NCBI GenBank assembly: GCA_041393495.1
Contig: JAWKKA010000001.1
Span: 248,001-312,000 of the forward strand
Length of the DNA stretch: 64,000 nt
Reading direction: 5' to 3'
DNA from: RHKX01 sp041393495
Lineage (GTDB): Bacteria > Actinomycetota > Thermoleophilia > Solirubrobacterales > 70-9
Under the pieces are notes generated by a model. The model made no database searches. It saw nothing but the letters and a program-made list of their open reading frames with translations, and was not told the origin of the DNA. Shown here in pieces: positions 38,413 to 45,916 of the stretch. The position numbers and the translations under genes are program-made. How positions within the stretch are numbered: the first letter of the stretch is position 1; each line of letters begins with the position of its first letter.

Positions 38413-39755
38413 GCGCCGGCTCCGGCGGGCGCGGCCAGGGCCGGCTCGACGTCGAGCGTGGCCGCCCCGGACTCGCGGGCGCGGGCGATCGTCTCCTCGA
38501 ACTCCGAGCGCCAGCGTCGGACCATCGAGCCGACCGGCATCGCCATCGCGTCGCCGAGCACGCAGAGGCAGTGACCGATGATGTTCTCCTGGACCGAGGC
38601 GATGATGTCGAGGTCCATCGGCGTCGCCTCGCCAGCGACGACGCGCTCGAGCATCTTCACGGTCCAGTTGGTCCCCTCCCGGCAGGGCGTGCACTTGCCG
38701 CATGACTCGTGCCGGTAGAAGCGCGCCGTGCGCAGCGCCATGTGCGGGATCGAGACGGTGTCGTCGGCGACGATGATCGCTCCCGACCCGAGCATCGAGC
38801 CGGCCTCGGCGAGCGCCTCGAACGAGTAGGGGAGGTCGAGCTCCTCGGGGCCGAGGACCGGGGCCGAGGAGCCGCCCGGATACCACGCCTTGAGCTCCCG
38901 CCCCTCGGGTGGGCCGCCGGCGAGGCCGTAGATGATGTCGCGGGCGGGGATCCCGAGCTCGATCTCGTAGTTGCCGGGGCGGCGCACGCAACCCGAGATC
39001 GAGACGACCTTGGTGCCGGTCGACTGCTCGGTGCCGAAGCTCTTGAACCAGTCGGGCCCGTTGTTGACGATGTTCGGCAGGTTCATCAGCGTCTCGACGT
39101 TGTTGATCAGCGTCGGGCCGTCGTAGAGGCCCTGGATCGCCGGGAACGGGGGCTTCAGGCGCGGGTTTCCGCGCTTGCCCTCGAGCGAGTCGAGCAGCGC
39201 CGTCTCCTCGCCGCAGATGTAGGCGCCGGCGCCGCGGTGGACGAGCAGGTCGACGTCGATCTTCGTCCCGAGCACGCCCTCGCCGAGGTAGCCGGCGGCG
39301 TACGCCTCGGCGACGGCGGCGTCGAGGCGATCGGCGACCTCGGCGTACTCGCCGCGGATGTAGATGAAGGCACGGGTCGCGCCCGCCGCCATCGCGCCGA
39401 TCGCGACGCCCTCGACGAGCCCGTGCGGGTTCTTGAACATCAGCTCGCGGTCCTTGAACGTCCCCGGCTCCGACTCGTCGGCGTTGCAGCACAGGTACTT
39501 GGCCATGTCCCCGTGCGGCAGGAAGCTCGCCTTCTTGCCCATCGAGAAGCCGGCGCCGCCGCGCCCGCGCAGGCCCGAGGCCTCGAACTCGCTGACCAGC
39601 TCCCCGGGCTCGCAGTCGCGGAAGGCCCGCTTCAGGGCCGTGTAGCCGCCGAGCTGCTCATAGGTCGCGATCGTGTGCAGGCCGGGCTCGTCGATATGCC
39701 GGAACAGGACCCGTGTCTCGAGCCCGCCAGCCCGCTGTTCACCCGACGTCGGCAC
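38409..39755 (-). CDS. nuoF: NADH-quinone oxidoreductase subunit F
   Basis: A protein of 448 residues, the NADH- and FMN-binding subunit with cluster N3. GLRGRGGAGFSMGKKASF and CNADESEPGTFKDRE bind FMN/NADH; ESCGKCTPCREGTNW plus HCLCVLGD hold the 4Fe-4S cluster. GTG 39755 is chosen because it begins just before the conserved part; longer frames run into the neighbouring gene. TAGGTT lies 7 nt upstream, so the F-G-H trio may have its own leaderless promoter after being parted from nuoE. Confidence 0.95.
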   Translation of the reverse strand: MPTSGEQRAGGLETRVLFRHIDEPGLHTIATYEQLGGYTALKRAFRDCEPGELVSEFEASGLRGRGGAGFSMGKKASFLPHGDMAKYLCCNADESEPGTFKDRELMFKNPHGLVEGVAIGAMAAGATRAFIYIRGEYAEVADRLDAAVAEAYAAGYLGEGVLGTKIDVDLLVHRGAGAYICGEETALLDSLEGKRGNPRLKPPFPAIQGLYDGPTLINNVETLMNLPNIVNNGPDWFKSFGTEQSTGTKVVSISGCVRRPGNYEIELGIPARDIIYGLAGGPPEGRELKAWYPGGSSAPVLGPEELDLPYSFEALAEAGSMLGSGAIIVADDTVSIPHMALRTARFYRHESCGKCTPCREGTNWTVKMLERVVAGEATPMDLDIIASVQENIIGHCLCVLGDAMAMPVGSMVRRWRSEFEETIARARESGAATLDVEPALAAPAGAGA

Positions 39756-39762
39756 CTCGCGA

Positions 39763-39768
39763 AACCTA
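39763..39768 (-). promoter_or_regulatory. Putative -10 element of nuoF-G-H
   Basis: TAGGTT on the minus strand, seven bases before the nuoF GTG. It repeats the arrangement found at nuoI and nuoJ. Confidence 0.4.
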
Positions 39769-39873
39769 CCGGAACCGGCTTTCGGCGCCACATCATGCGG
39801 ATCGTCGCGAGCGCCCGCCGCGGACGCCGCCGGCGCCCGGCGCGGTCGGCCCCGCGGGCGCGAGACTGACGGG

Positions 39874-40581
39874 GTGAATCCGTCGCGCGAGCCCCTGCCG
39901 GTCGGCCTCTGGGTGCCGACGCCCGCCCGGCTGCTGCGCCTGCTGCTCGGCCTGGCGCTGTTCGGGCTCGGCGAGGCCTGCCTGGTGGCGGCCGCGCTCG
40001 GCAACTCACCGTGGACCGTCCTCGCCCAGGGCATCTCCCTGCACAGCCCGCTCAGCATCGGCGCCGCCACCGTCGCGATCAGCTTCGTGGTCCTGCTGCT
40101 CTGGGTTCCGCTGCGCCAGCCGCCCGGCCTCGGCACCGTCGCCAACGCGGTCGGCATCGGCCTGGCGCTACAGGCGGCCCTGCTCGTCCTGCCCGAGCAT
40201 CCCGGCGGGGTGGTCCGCTGGGCGCTGCTGGCCGCCGGGGTGGCGATCGTCGGCCTCGGCAGCGGCTTCTACCTGACCGCCGCGCTGGGGCCGGGACCGC
40301 GCGACGGCCTGATGACGGGCCTTCATCGTCGCAGCGGCCGCTCGCTGCGGCTCGTGCGCGGCACGATCGAGGTCAGCGTCCTCGTCGCCGGCTGGCTGCT
40401 GGGCGGGACCGTCGGCGTCGGCACCCTGGCCTTCGCGCTCGCGGTCGGCCCCTGCGTGCAGCTCGCGGTCGAGCGCCTCTCGACTCCGGAGTGGCGCGCT
40501 CTCGATCGCCGCCGCCGCTTCGAGGCGGGCCTGCTGGCGCCCGAGGACCTCGCCGAGGATCGGGCCGGCGAGGCGTTCTGA
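39874..40581 (+). CDS. YczE-like integral membrane protein
   Basis: A protein of 235 residues from GTG 39874. Five or six hydrophobic segments start with RLLRLLLGLALFGLGEACLVAAALG. SPWTVLAQGISLHSPLSIGAATVAIS and ALGPGPRDGLMTGLHRRSGRSLRLVRGTIEV are characteristic of the YczE/COG2364 family, whose molecular function is poorly known. The gene sits on the plus strand between nuoE and nuoF. The 40 C-terminal residues are cytoplasmic and charged. An upstream in-frame ATG (39673) lies inside nuoF and is not supported. Confidence 0.75.
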   Translation: MNPSREPLPVGLWVPTPARLLRLLLGLALFGLGEACLVAAALGNSPWTVLAQGISLHSPLSIGAATVAISFVVLLLWVPLRQPPGLGTVANAVGIGLALQAALLVLPEHPGGVVRWALLAAGVAIVGLGSGFYLTAALGPGPRDGLMTGLHRRSGRSLRLVRGTIEVSVLVAGWLLGGTVGVGTLAFALAVGPCVQLAVERLSTPEWRALDRRRRFEAGLLAPEDLAEDRAGEAF

Positions 40582-40621
40582 GGAGCGTCGCCGCCGGCTG
40601 CGGCGACGGCGCCGGGGCGGC

Positions 40622-41311
40622 TCAGCCCGTCCCGGCCACCCGCGGGTCCGGCTCGCCCTCGGGGCCGCCGGCGAGCGGCCGCTTCGCCATCGCCCGGTCG
40701 GCGAGCACCTCGGCGCCGCTTTGCAGCCCCTCGACGACGCTCGCGGCGTCGGCCTCGGTGAGCGGGCCGTAGTAGCGCTCGTCGATGGAGACCATCGGCG
40801 CGAGGTCGCAGGCGCCGAGGCACTCGAACCCGCTGACGAAGATCTCGCCGTCGGCGGAGAGGGCGCCGCCGTGGCCGGCGGCCTCGCGGTCGGCGCCGGT
40901 CGCCGCGCAGAAGGCGTCGAGGAGCTGATCGCCGCCGCGCATCCAGCAGGAGATGTTGGTGCAGACGAGGACCCGGTGGCGTCCCGCCGGCTCGAGGTGG
41001 AAGAGGTCGTAGAAGCTCGCCACCGACTCGAGGTAGGCGGCGGTGATCCCCATCACCGCGGCGCCCTGGCGGATCCCCTCGGGCGTGCACCAGCCGTAGC
41101 GCCGCTGGATCGCCCAGAGCGTCGGGATCGACGCCGAGCGGACCTGCGGGTAGCGGGCCATGATCGCCTCGATCTCGGCGCGGAGGTCGTCGGGGACGTC
41201 GACCTCGTGGCCTTCGGGAACCTCGACCGGGGCGCCCTCGGCGACGCCGGGATGGGCGCGCGGATCGGCCGGCGGCCGCGCGTGCTCGCCGCCCGGCGCC
41301 TGTTCGCTCAC
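40622..41311 (-). CDS. nuoE: NADH-quinone oxidoreductase subunit E
   Basis: A protein of 229 residues from GTG 41311, overlapping the nuoD stop by GTGA. The thioredoxin-like fold binds the 2Fe-2S cluster N1a through VCTNISC and FECLGAC. The N-terminal 35 residues (Pro/Glu-rich) and C-terminal 25 are extra relative to E. coli NuoE (166 residues). It is the last gene of the A-E block; nuoF follows only after the inserted YczE-like gene. Confidence 0.95.
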   Translation of the reverse strand: MSEQAPGGEHARPPADPRAHPGVAEGAPVEVPEGHEVDVPDDLRAEIEAIMARYPQVRSASIPTLWAIQRRYGWCTPEGIRQGAAVMGITAAYLESVASFYDLFHLEPAGRHRVLVCTNISCWMRGGDQLLDAFCAATGADREAAGHGGALSADGEIFVSGFECLGACDLAPMVSIDERYYGPLTEADAASVVEGLQSGAEVLADRAMAKRPLAGGPEGEPDPRVAGTG

Positions 41312-42621
41312 CGGTCGATCCCCCCGAGGATCGGGTCGAGCATCGCCAGGTTCGCGATCAGGTCGGCGACGTAGCCGCCGACGCACATCTCGCGCAGCGC
41401 CTGCAGGTTGACGAACGAGGGATCGCGCATGTGGACGCGGACCGGCTTCGACGAGCCGTCGGCGACCAGGAAGACCCCGTACTCGCCGCGCGGCCCCTCG
41501 ATCGGGAAGTAGACCTCGCCGGGCGGCACCCGAAAGCCCTCGGTGACGAGCTTGAAGTGGTGGATCAGCGCCTCCATCGACGTCGAGAGCTCGGAGCGCG
41601 GCGGCAGCGCGACCTTGCGGTCGTCGGCGATCCACGGCCCCTCCGGGAGGCCGTCGATCGCCTGCTCGATGATCCGCACCGACTCGCGCATCTCGATCAG
41701 CCGGACGCGGTAGCGATCGTAGTTGTCGCCGACCGTCCCGATCGGGACGTTGAAGTCGAACTCCCCGTAGGGGAGGTAGCCGGAGACCTTGCGGAGGTCC
41801 CAGGGCTCGCCGGCGGCGCGCAGCAGCGGGCCGGTGACGCCGAGCTCGAGCAGCCGCTCGCGCGGGACGGCCCCGACGTTCTTGGTCCGCTGCAGGAAGA
41901 TCTCGTTGTGGTCGATCAGCTCCATGTACTGGTCGATCCGCTCCGGCATCTCGGCGCAGAACGCCCGGACCCGCTCCGCGAACCCGACCGGGATGTCCTC
42001 GGCGACGCCGCCGACCTGGAAGTAGCGGGTGTGCATGCGCTGGCCCGACGACATCTCGAACAGGTCGAGGACCGTGTCGCGCTCGCGGAAGCAGTACCAG
42101 AACATCGAGATCGCGCCGAGGTCGAGCGCGGTCGTCCCGAGCCAGACGAGGTGCGAGTGGATCCGGTTCAACTCCATGTGGAGGATCCGCAGCCAGGCGG
42201 CCCGAGGCGGGAGCTCGAGCTCGAGCAGCGTCTCGGTCGCCCCGCAGAAGGCCTCCATGTTGAAGTAGTAGGACAGGTAGTCCATCCGCTCGATGAACGG
42301 GATCACCTTCCAGTAGCTCTTGTCCTCGCACGACTTCTCGATCCCGGTGTGGACGTAGCCCATCACCGGCTTGAGGTCGCGGACGACCTCGCCCTCGAGG
42401 CTGACCAGGAGCCGGAGCACGCCGTGGGTGGCCGGGTGATGCGGCCCCATGTTGATCGTGAACAGCTCCTCCTCGCGCTCGAGCGCGGTCCGCTCGATCG
42501 GCGAGGTGCCGATCACCTGCGCCTCGGTGCGACCGACCGCGTCGCGGCCGAGCTGCTCCGGCGTTCGCGTCGTGTCGGCGTACTCGGGGGTGATCCCGGG
42601 TGTCTCGGTCTTCGGGTTCAT
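41308..42621 (-). CDS. nuoD: NADH-quinone oxidoreductase subunit D
   Basis: A protein of 437 residues, the 49-kDa-type subunit related to hydrogenase large subunits, lining the quinone site with NuoB. The start region has about 50 polar residues before the conserved FTINMGPHHPATHGVLRL. YVHTGIEKSCEDKSYWKVIPFIERMDYLSYY and the C-terminal PSFVNLQALREMCVGGYVADLIANLAMLDPILGGIDR are canonical. Separate from NuoC, unlike the E. coli fusion. Confidence 0.97.
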   Translation of the reverse strand: MNPKTETPGITPEYADTTRTPEQLGRDAVGRTEAQVIGTSPIERTALEREEELFTINMGPHHPATHGVLRLLVSLEGEVVRDLKPVMGYVHTGIEKSCEDKSYWKVIPFIERMDYLSYYFNMEAFCGATETLLELELPPRAAWLRILHMELNRIHSHLVWLGTTALDLGAISMFWYCFRERDTVLDLFEMSSGQRMHTRYFQVGGVAEDIPVGFAERVRAFCAEMPERIDQYMELIDHNEIFLQRTKNVGAVPRERLLELGVTGPLLRAAGEPWDLRKVSGYLPYGEFDFNVPIGTVGDNYDRYRVRLIEMRESVRIIEQAIDGLPEGPWIADDRKVALPPRSELSTSMEALIHHFKLVTEGFRVPPGEVYFPIEGPRGEYGVFLVADGSSKPVRVHMRDPSFVNLQALREMCVGGYVADLIANLAMLDPILGGIDR

Positions 42622-42631
42622 CGGATCGCCG

Positions 42632-43162
42632 TCACTTCGTCCAGCCCGGGACCGAGTCCTCGGTGTTCGTGAAGATCACCGGCTCGCCGCCGACCGGGAA
42701 GTCGCGCCGCTGCGGATGGCCGACGTAGTCCTCGGGCATCAGGATCCGGCGCATGTCGGGATGGCCGCGGAAGTGGATGCCGAAGAAGTCGTAGACCTCG
42801 CGCTCCTGGAAGTCGGCGGTCGGGAAGAGGTCGACGACCGAGTCGAGCTCGGGCATCGTGCCGTCGCCGCCGTCGGGCACGAGCGCCTTGACGCGGAGCC
42901 GCTCGACCCGGGCCATGTTGAGCAGCTCGTAGTGGACGGCGAAGCGGGGCTCGGCGGGCAGGTAGTCGGCGGCGTGGAGGCTCGTCAGGGCCCGGTACTC
43001 GTGGCCGGGCGAGTCCCGCAGGTGGGCGAGCACCTCGCGGATCCGGTCCTTGTCGGCGAGCAGCGCCGCCTGCCCGTGCTCGTAGGTCGAGCCGACCACG
43101 GCACCCTGATGGCGGCCGTTGATCTCGTGGGCGATCAGCTCGAGCCCGGGCGCGTCAGGCAT
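42632..43162 (-). CDS. nuoC: NADH-quinone oxidoreductase subunit C
   Basis: A protein of 176 residues, the 30-kDa-type structural subunit of the peripheral arm. LTSLHAADYLP, FPTADFQEREVYDFFGIHFRGHPDMRRILMPEDYVGHPQRRDFPV is the diagnostic C-terminal signature. It overlaps nuoB by eight bases and ends 10 bases before nuoD. Confidence 0.96.
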   Translation of the reverse strand: MPDAPGLELIAHEINGRHQGAVVGSTYEHGQAALLADKDRIREVLAHLRDSPGHEYRALTSLHAADYLPAEPRFAVHYELLNMARVERLRVKALVPDGGDGTMPELDSVVDLFPTADFQEREVYDFFGIHFRGHPDMRRILMPEDYVGHPQRRDFPVGGEPVIFTNTEDSVPGWTK

Positions 43163-44012
43163 CGCCGCCCCATCCGCTCGGTGGGCGCGAGGGTCGCACC
43201 CGCTCGTCCTCGGCCGCCTCCTCGAAGGCGTCCTCGGCCTCGTGGCCGGTCAGCTCCGGATGGGTGGGGGCCGTGTGCAGCTCCGCCTCGGTCGGCGCCG
43301 GGCCGCGTCCCTCGACGATCCCGGCGGCCGGGGTCGCGCCGACCCGCTCGATCGGCAGCGGACCGGCCTTCGAGGGGCGCTCCTCCTCCTCGGTCCCGTA
43401 GGCCTCGTAGCGCCGGCGCCAGCCGAGATCGGGCTCGCCGAAGATCTTCCGCTGCAGCTTCAGGATCCCGTAGATCAGCGCCTCCGGACGCGGCGGGCAG
43501 CCGGGGACGTGGATGTCGACGGGGAGGAACTTGTCGGCGCCCTGGACGACCGCGTAGTTGGCGAACATGCCGCCCGACGAAGAGCAGGCCCCCATCGAGA
43601 TCACCCACTTCGGCTCCAGCATCTGGTCGTAGATCCGGCGGATCACCGGGGCCATCTTGATCGAGACCCGGCCGGAGAGGATCAGCATGTCCGCCTGCCG
43701 CGGCGAGGCCCGGAACACCTCGGCGCCGAACCGGGCGGTGTCGTAGCGGGCCGACACCATCGACATCATCTCGATCGCGCAGCAGGCGAGCCCGAACGTC
43801 GCCGGGAACAGCGAGTTGCCGCGGGCCCAGTTCTGCGCCCGCTCCAGCGTCGTCGTCAGGACCCGCGACTCGACGTACCGGTCGAGATCGGCGCCCTCGA
43901 GATCGCCGCGCAGCATGTCGCGTGCCTTGAGCTGGCGGACTCGCAGCTCCTCCGGAGAGCGTGGCTCCTCGAGCGGGCTGAGCCCGCGCAGCTTGGTCCG
44001 CTCTACGTCCAA
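43155..44012 (-). CDS. nuoB: NADH-quinone oxidoreductase subunit B
   Basis: A protein of 285 residues. It holds cluster N2, the last iron-sulfur centre before quinone: GLACCAIEMM (tandem cysteines), SMGACSSSGG and VPGCPPRPEALIYG are complete. The core ends at about residue 215. A further 70 acidic and proline-rich residues at the C terminus exceed the usual NuoB length. An N-terminal 50-residue polar extension is also present. ATG 44012 lies 25 bases after nuoA. Confidence 0.96.
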   Translation of the reverse strand: MDVERTKLRGLSPLEEPRSPEELRVRQLKARDMLRGDLEGADLDRYVESRVLTTTLERAQNWARGNSLFPATFGLACCAIEMMSMVSARYDTARFGAEVFRASPRQADMLILSGRVSIKMAPVIRRIYDQMLEPKWVISMGACSSSGGMFANYAVVQGADKFLPVDIHVPGCPPRPEALIYGILKLQRKIFGEPDLGWRRRYEAYGTEEEERPSKAGPLPIERVGATPAAGIVEGRGPAPTEAELHTAPTHPELTGHEAEDAFEEAAEDERVRPSRPPSGWGGDA

Positions 44013-44037
44013 GCCGCTCCCGTCGGGGGCATCGGCC

Positions 44038-44397
44038 TCATCGCCAGTTCAGCGCCCCGCGGCGCCAGACGTAGACGAAGCCGACCATCAGCAGGAAGAC
44101 GAAGAGGACGATCTCGACGAGCACGAAGACGCTGTTCGAGACGTTGAGCAGGACCGCGACCGGGTACAGGAAGATGACCTCGATGTCGAAGAGGATGAAC
44201 AGCATCGCGACCATGTAGAAGCTGATCCCGAAGCGGAACGTCCGGGTCACCTCGCTGGGCAGGCCGCACTCGTAGGGCTCGCTCTTGACGCGGCTGGGGC
44301 GGCTCGGGCCGAGGACGCGGTTGAGGGCGGTGAAGGCGCCGCCGACGATGATGCCGAGCCCGACGAAGACGATTACCGGTAGATAGCTCTGGAGCAC
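44038..44397 (-). CDS. nuoA: NADH-quinone oxidoreductase subunit A
   Basis: A protein of 119 residues with three membrane helices. KSEPYECGLPS is the conserved cytoplasmic loop, and FYMVAMLFILFDIEVIFLYP is the diagnostic second helix. The GTG start has AAAGGA at proper distance, so this unit has a leader, and a TAGATT hexamer (44437-44442, minus strand) could be its -10. First gene of the whole complex I locus. Confidence 0.96.
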   Translation of the reverse strand: MLQSYLPVIVFVGLGIIVGGAFTALNRVLGPSRPSRVKSEPYECGLPSEVTRTFRFGISFYMVAMLFILFDIEVIFLYPVAVLLNVSNSVFVLVEIVLFVFLLMVGFVYVWRRGALNWR

Positions 44398-44503
44398 GCT
44401 GGTCCTTTCGGGCTTCGCTTCCCGCCCGCGCGGCCAAATCTACACCGGGCCGCCGCCGCCCATCATCGCAGCGGCAGCCTCACCGATAATCAACCGCCGC
44501 GCG

Positions 44504-44935
44504 ATGCTCACCCTGCACCTGATCACCGGCATCACCGTCCTCGCCGCGAACCTACTCGCCGGCGTCTGGGGCGGCGTGTCCTGGTATCTGCGCAGGCCCT
44601 CGGTCGGCTTCTGGTACGCCCTCCGCTTCGCCCAGGTCGCGGTCGTCGTCCAGGTCGCCCTCGGCGCCCTGCTCACCCTCGAGGGCCGCGAGGCCCCCGA
44701 CGGGCTCCACTACGTCTACGGCCTGCTGCCGATCGTCGTCGCCCTGCTCGGCGAGGGCGCCCGCGCCGTCGCCACCGAGCACGAGCTCGAGGGCCTCGAC
44801 TTCGAGTCGCTGCCGCGCGACCGCCAGGCGGCCGTCGCCGCGGCCATCTCGCGTCGCGAGACGGGGATCATGGCCGTCTCGGCGCTGGTCATCCTCGGCC
44901 TCGCGCTGCGTGCCGCCTTCACCTCGCCGCTGTAG
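44504..44935 (+). CDS. Small integral membrane protein, unknown
   Basis: A protein of 143 residues with four hydrophobic segments: about 5-28, 45-65, 75-92 and 120-138. A cytoplasmic charged loop lies between segments three and four (ATEHELEGLDFESLPRDRQ). ATG 44504 follows a GATAAT hexamer by 13 bases. It is divergent from nuoA, with convergent flavin reductase downstream. No family recognised; it is a plausible real gene from its length, codon bias and membrane pattern. Confidence 0.65.
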   Translation: MLTLHLITGITVLAANLLAGVWGGVSWYLRRPSVGFWYALRFAQVAVVVQVALGALLTLEGREAPDGLHYVYGLLPIVVALLGEGARAVATEHELEGLDFESLPRDRQAAVAAAISRRETGIMAVSALVILGLALRAAFTSPL

Positions 44936-44948
44936 GGGCCGATCCGCG

Positions 44949-45455
44949 TCAGCCGAGCGGGCGATAGGCGCCCTCGTGGAAGATCAGCGGGTCGCCGGCG
45001 CGCTCGGCGACCGCGAGCACCGCGCCGGTGACGATCACGTGGTCGCCGCCGGAGATCACGTCGCGGAGCTCGCAGCCGATCCAGACGATCGCGGCGTCGA
45101 GGCGGGGGATTCCGTGCGACTCGCTCCAGCCGATGCCGGTCCATTTCTCGGCGACCGGCAGCTTCCGCGCGAAGCCGACGGCGAGGTCGGCGCTGCCCGC
45201 CTCGAGCACGTTGACGCCGAACCGCCCGGTCGTCTCGACGGCGCGCAGGGTTCGCGATCCGCGATCGACGCAGGCGAGCATCAGCGGCGGGTCCAGCGAC
45301 AGTGAGCTGACCGCGTTCGCCGACAGTCCGGCGGGGCCGGCGTCGGTGAGCGCCGTGATCACGGTCACCCCGGTCGGAAACCGCGCCATCGCGTCGCGGA
45401 AGCGCCGGGCCTCCGGGGGAGCGGTGTCGGTTTCGGCTGAGTCCGGCGCTGCCAT
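44949..45455 (-). CDS. Flavin reductase-like FMN-binding protein
   Basis: A protein of 168 residues. FRDAMARFPTGVTVITALTDAGPAGLSANAVSSLSLDPPLMLACVD is the hallmark of flavin reductases that supply reduced flavin to two-component monooxygenases. GRFGVNVLEAGSADLAVGFA and the C-terminal GDPLIFHEGAYRPL complete the split-barrel. ATG 45455 begins the conserved domain. The partner oxygenase is not evident here. It is divergent from the cytochrome c gene, only 30 bases apart. Confidence 0.88.
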   Translation of the reverse strand: MAAPDSAETDTAPPEARRFRDAMARFPTGVTVITALTDAGPAGLSANAVSSLSLDPPLMLACVDRGSRTLRAVETTGRFGVNVLEAGSADLAVGFARKLPVAEKWTGIGWSESHGIPRLDAAIVWIGCELRDVISGGDHVIVTGAVLAVAERAGDPLIFHEGAYRPLG

Positions 45456-45469
45456 GCGTGCGGCTGAAA

Positions 45470-45477
45470 AGTATGAT
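45470..45477. promoter_or_regulatory. Overlapping divergent -10 elements
   Basis: AGTATGAT reads as TATGAT (45472-45477) toward the cytochrome c gene, 8 bases before its GTG, and as CATACT on the other strand toward the flavin reductase. Only 30 bases separate the two start codons, so the two promoters probably exclude each other. Confidence 0.4.
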
Positions 45478-45485
45478 GGCGGCCC

Positions 45486-45908
45486 GTGCGCCGACCACTG
45501 GCCCTCATCCCGATCGCGGCCGCCGCCCTGACCCTTGCCGCCTGTGGCACCGAGGACGTCTCCGTCACGAGCTCCGATGACGAGGCCGGCGCCGTGCTCT
45601 TCGCCGAGCACTGTGCCGGCTGCCACACGCTCACGCCCGCGGGCACGCAGGGATCGGGGAACCGCTCGCTGCGGGTCCAGGGACCGAACCTCGACCAGCG
45701 CGAGGTCTCCTACGAGGACGCCCTCTTCGCGATCCACAACGGTGGCGCCTCCGGGGCCGTGATGCCGCAGAACATCGTCGTCGGCAGCGACGCCGAGAAG
45801 GTCGCCCGCTTCATCGGCGACTACTCGGGCACGCAGGTCGAGGAGACCCCGCGGCCATCGGCGGCCGACGGAGGCGGCTCCGGCTCAGGCGACTCCGGCA
45901 GCTCGTAG
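45486..45908 (+). CDS. Membrane-anchored cytochrome c (lipoprotein)
   Basis: A protein of 140 residues from GTG 45486. A signal peptide ends in a lipobox (LTLAACG), so the protein is likely lipid-anchored outside the membrane. One heme c site, CAGCH (about 43-47), and a probable methionine ligand in GAVMPQN mark a class I cytochrome c. The C terminus is a Gly/Ser-rich tail. It probably carries electrons between respiratory complexes. Its gene stops 8 bases before the proposed serS start. Confidence 0.88.
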   Translation: MRRPLALIPIAAAALTLAACGTEDVSVTSSDDEAGAVLFAEHCAGCHTLTPAGTQGSGNRSLRVQGPNLDQREVSYEDALFAIHNGGASGAVMPQNIVVGSDAEKVARFIGDYSGTQVEETPRPSAADGGGSGSGDSGSS

Positions 45909-45916
45909 GTAGCCCC

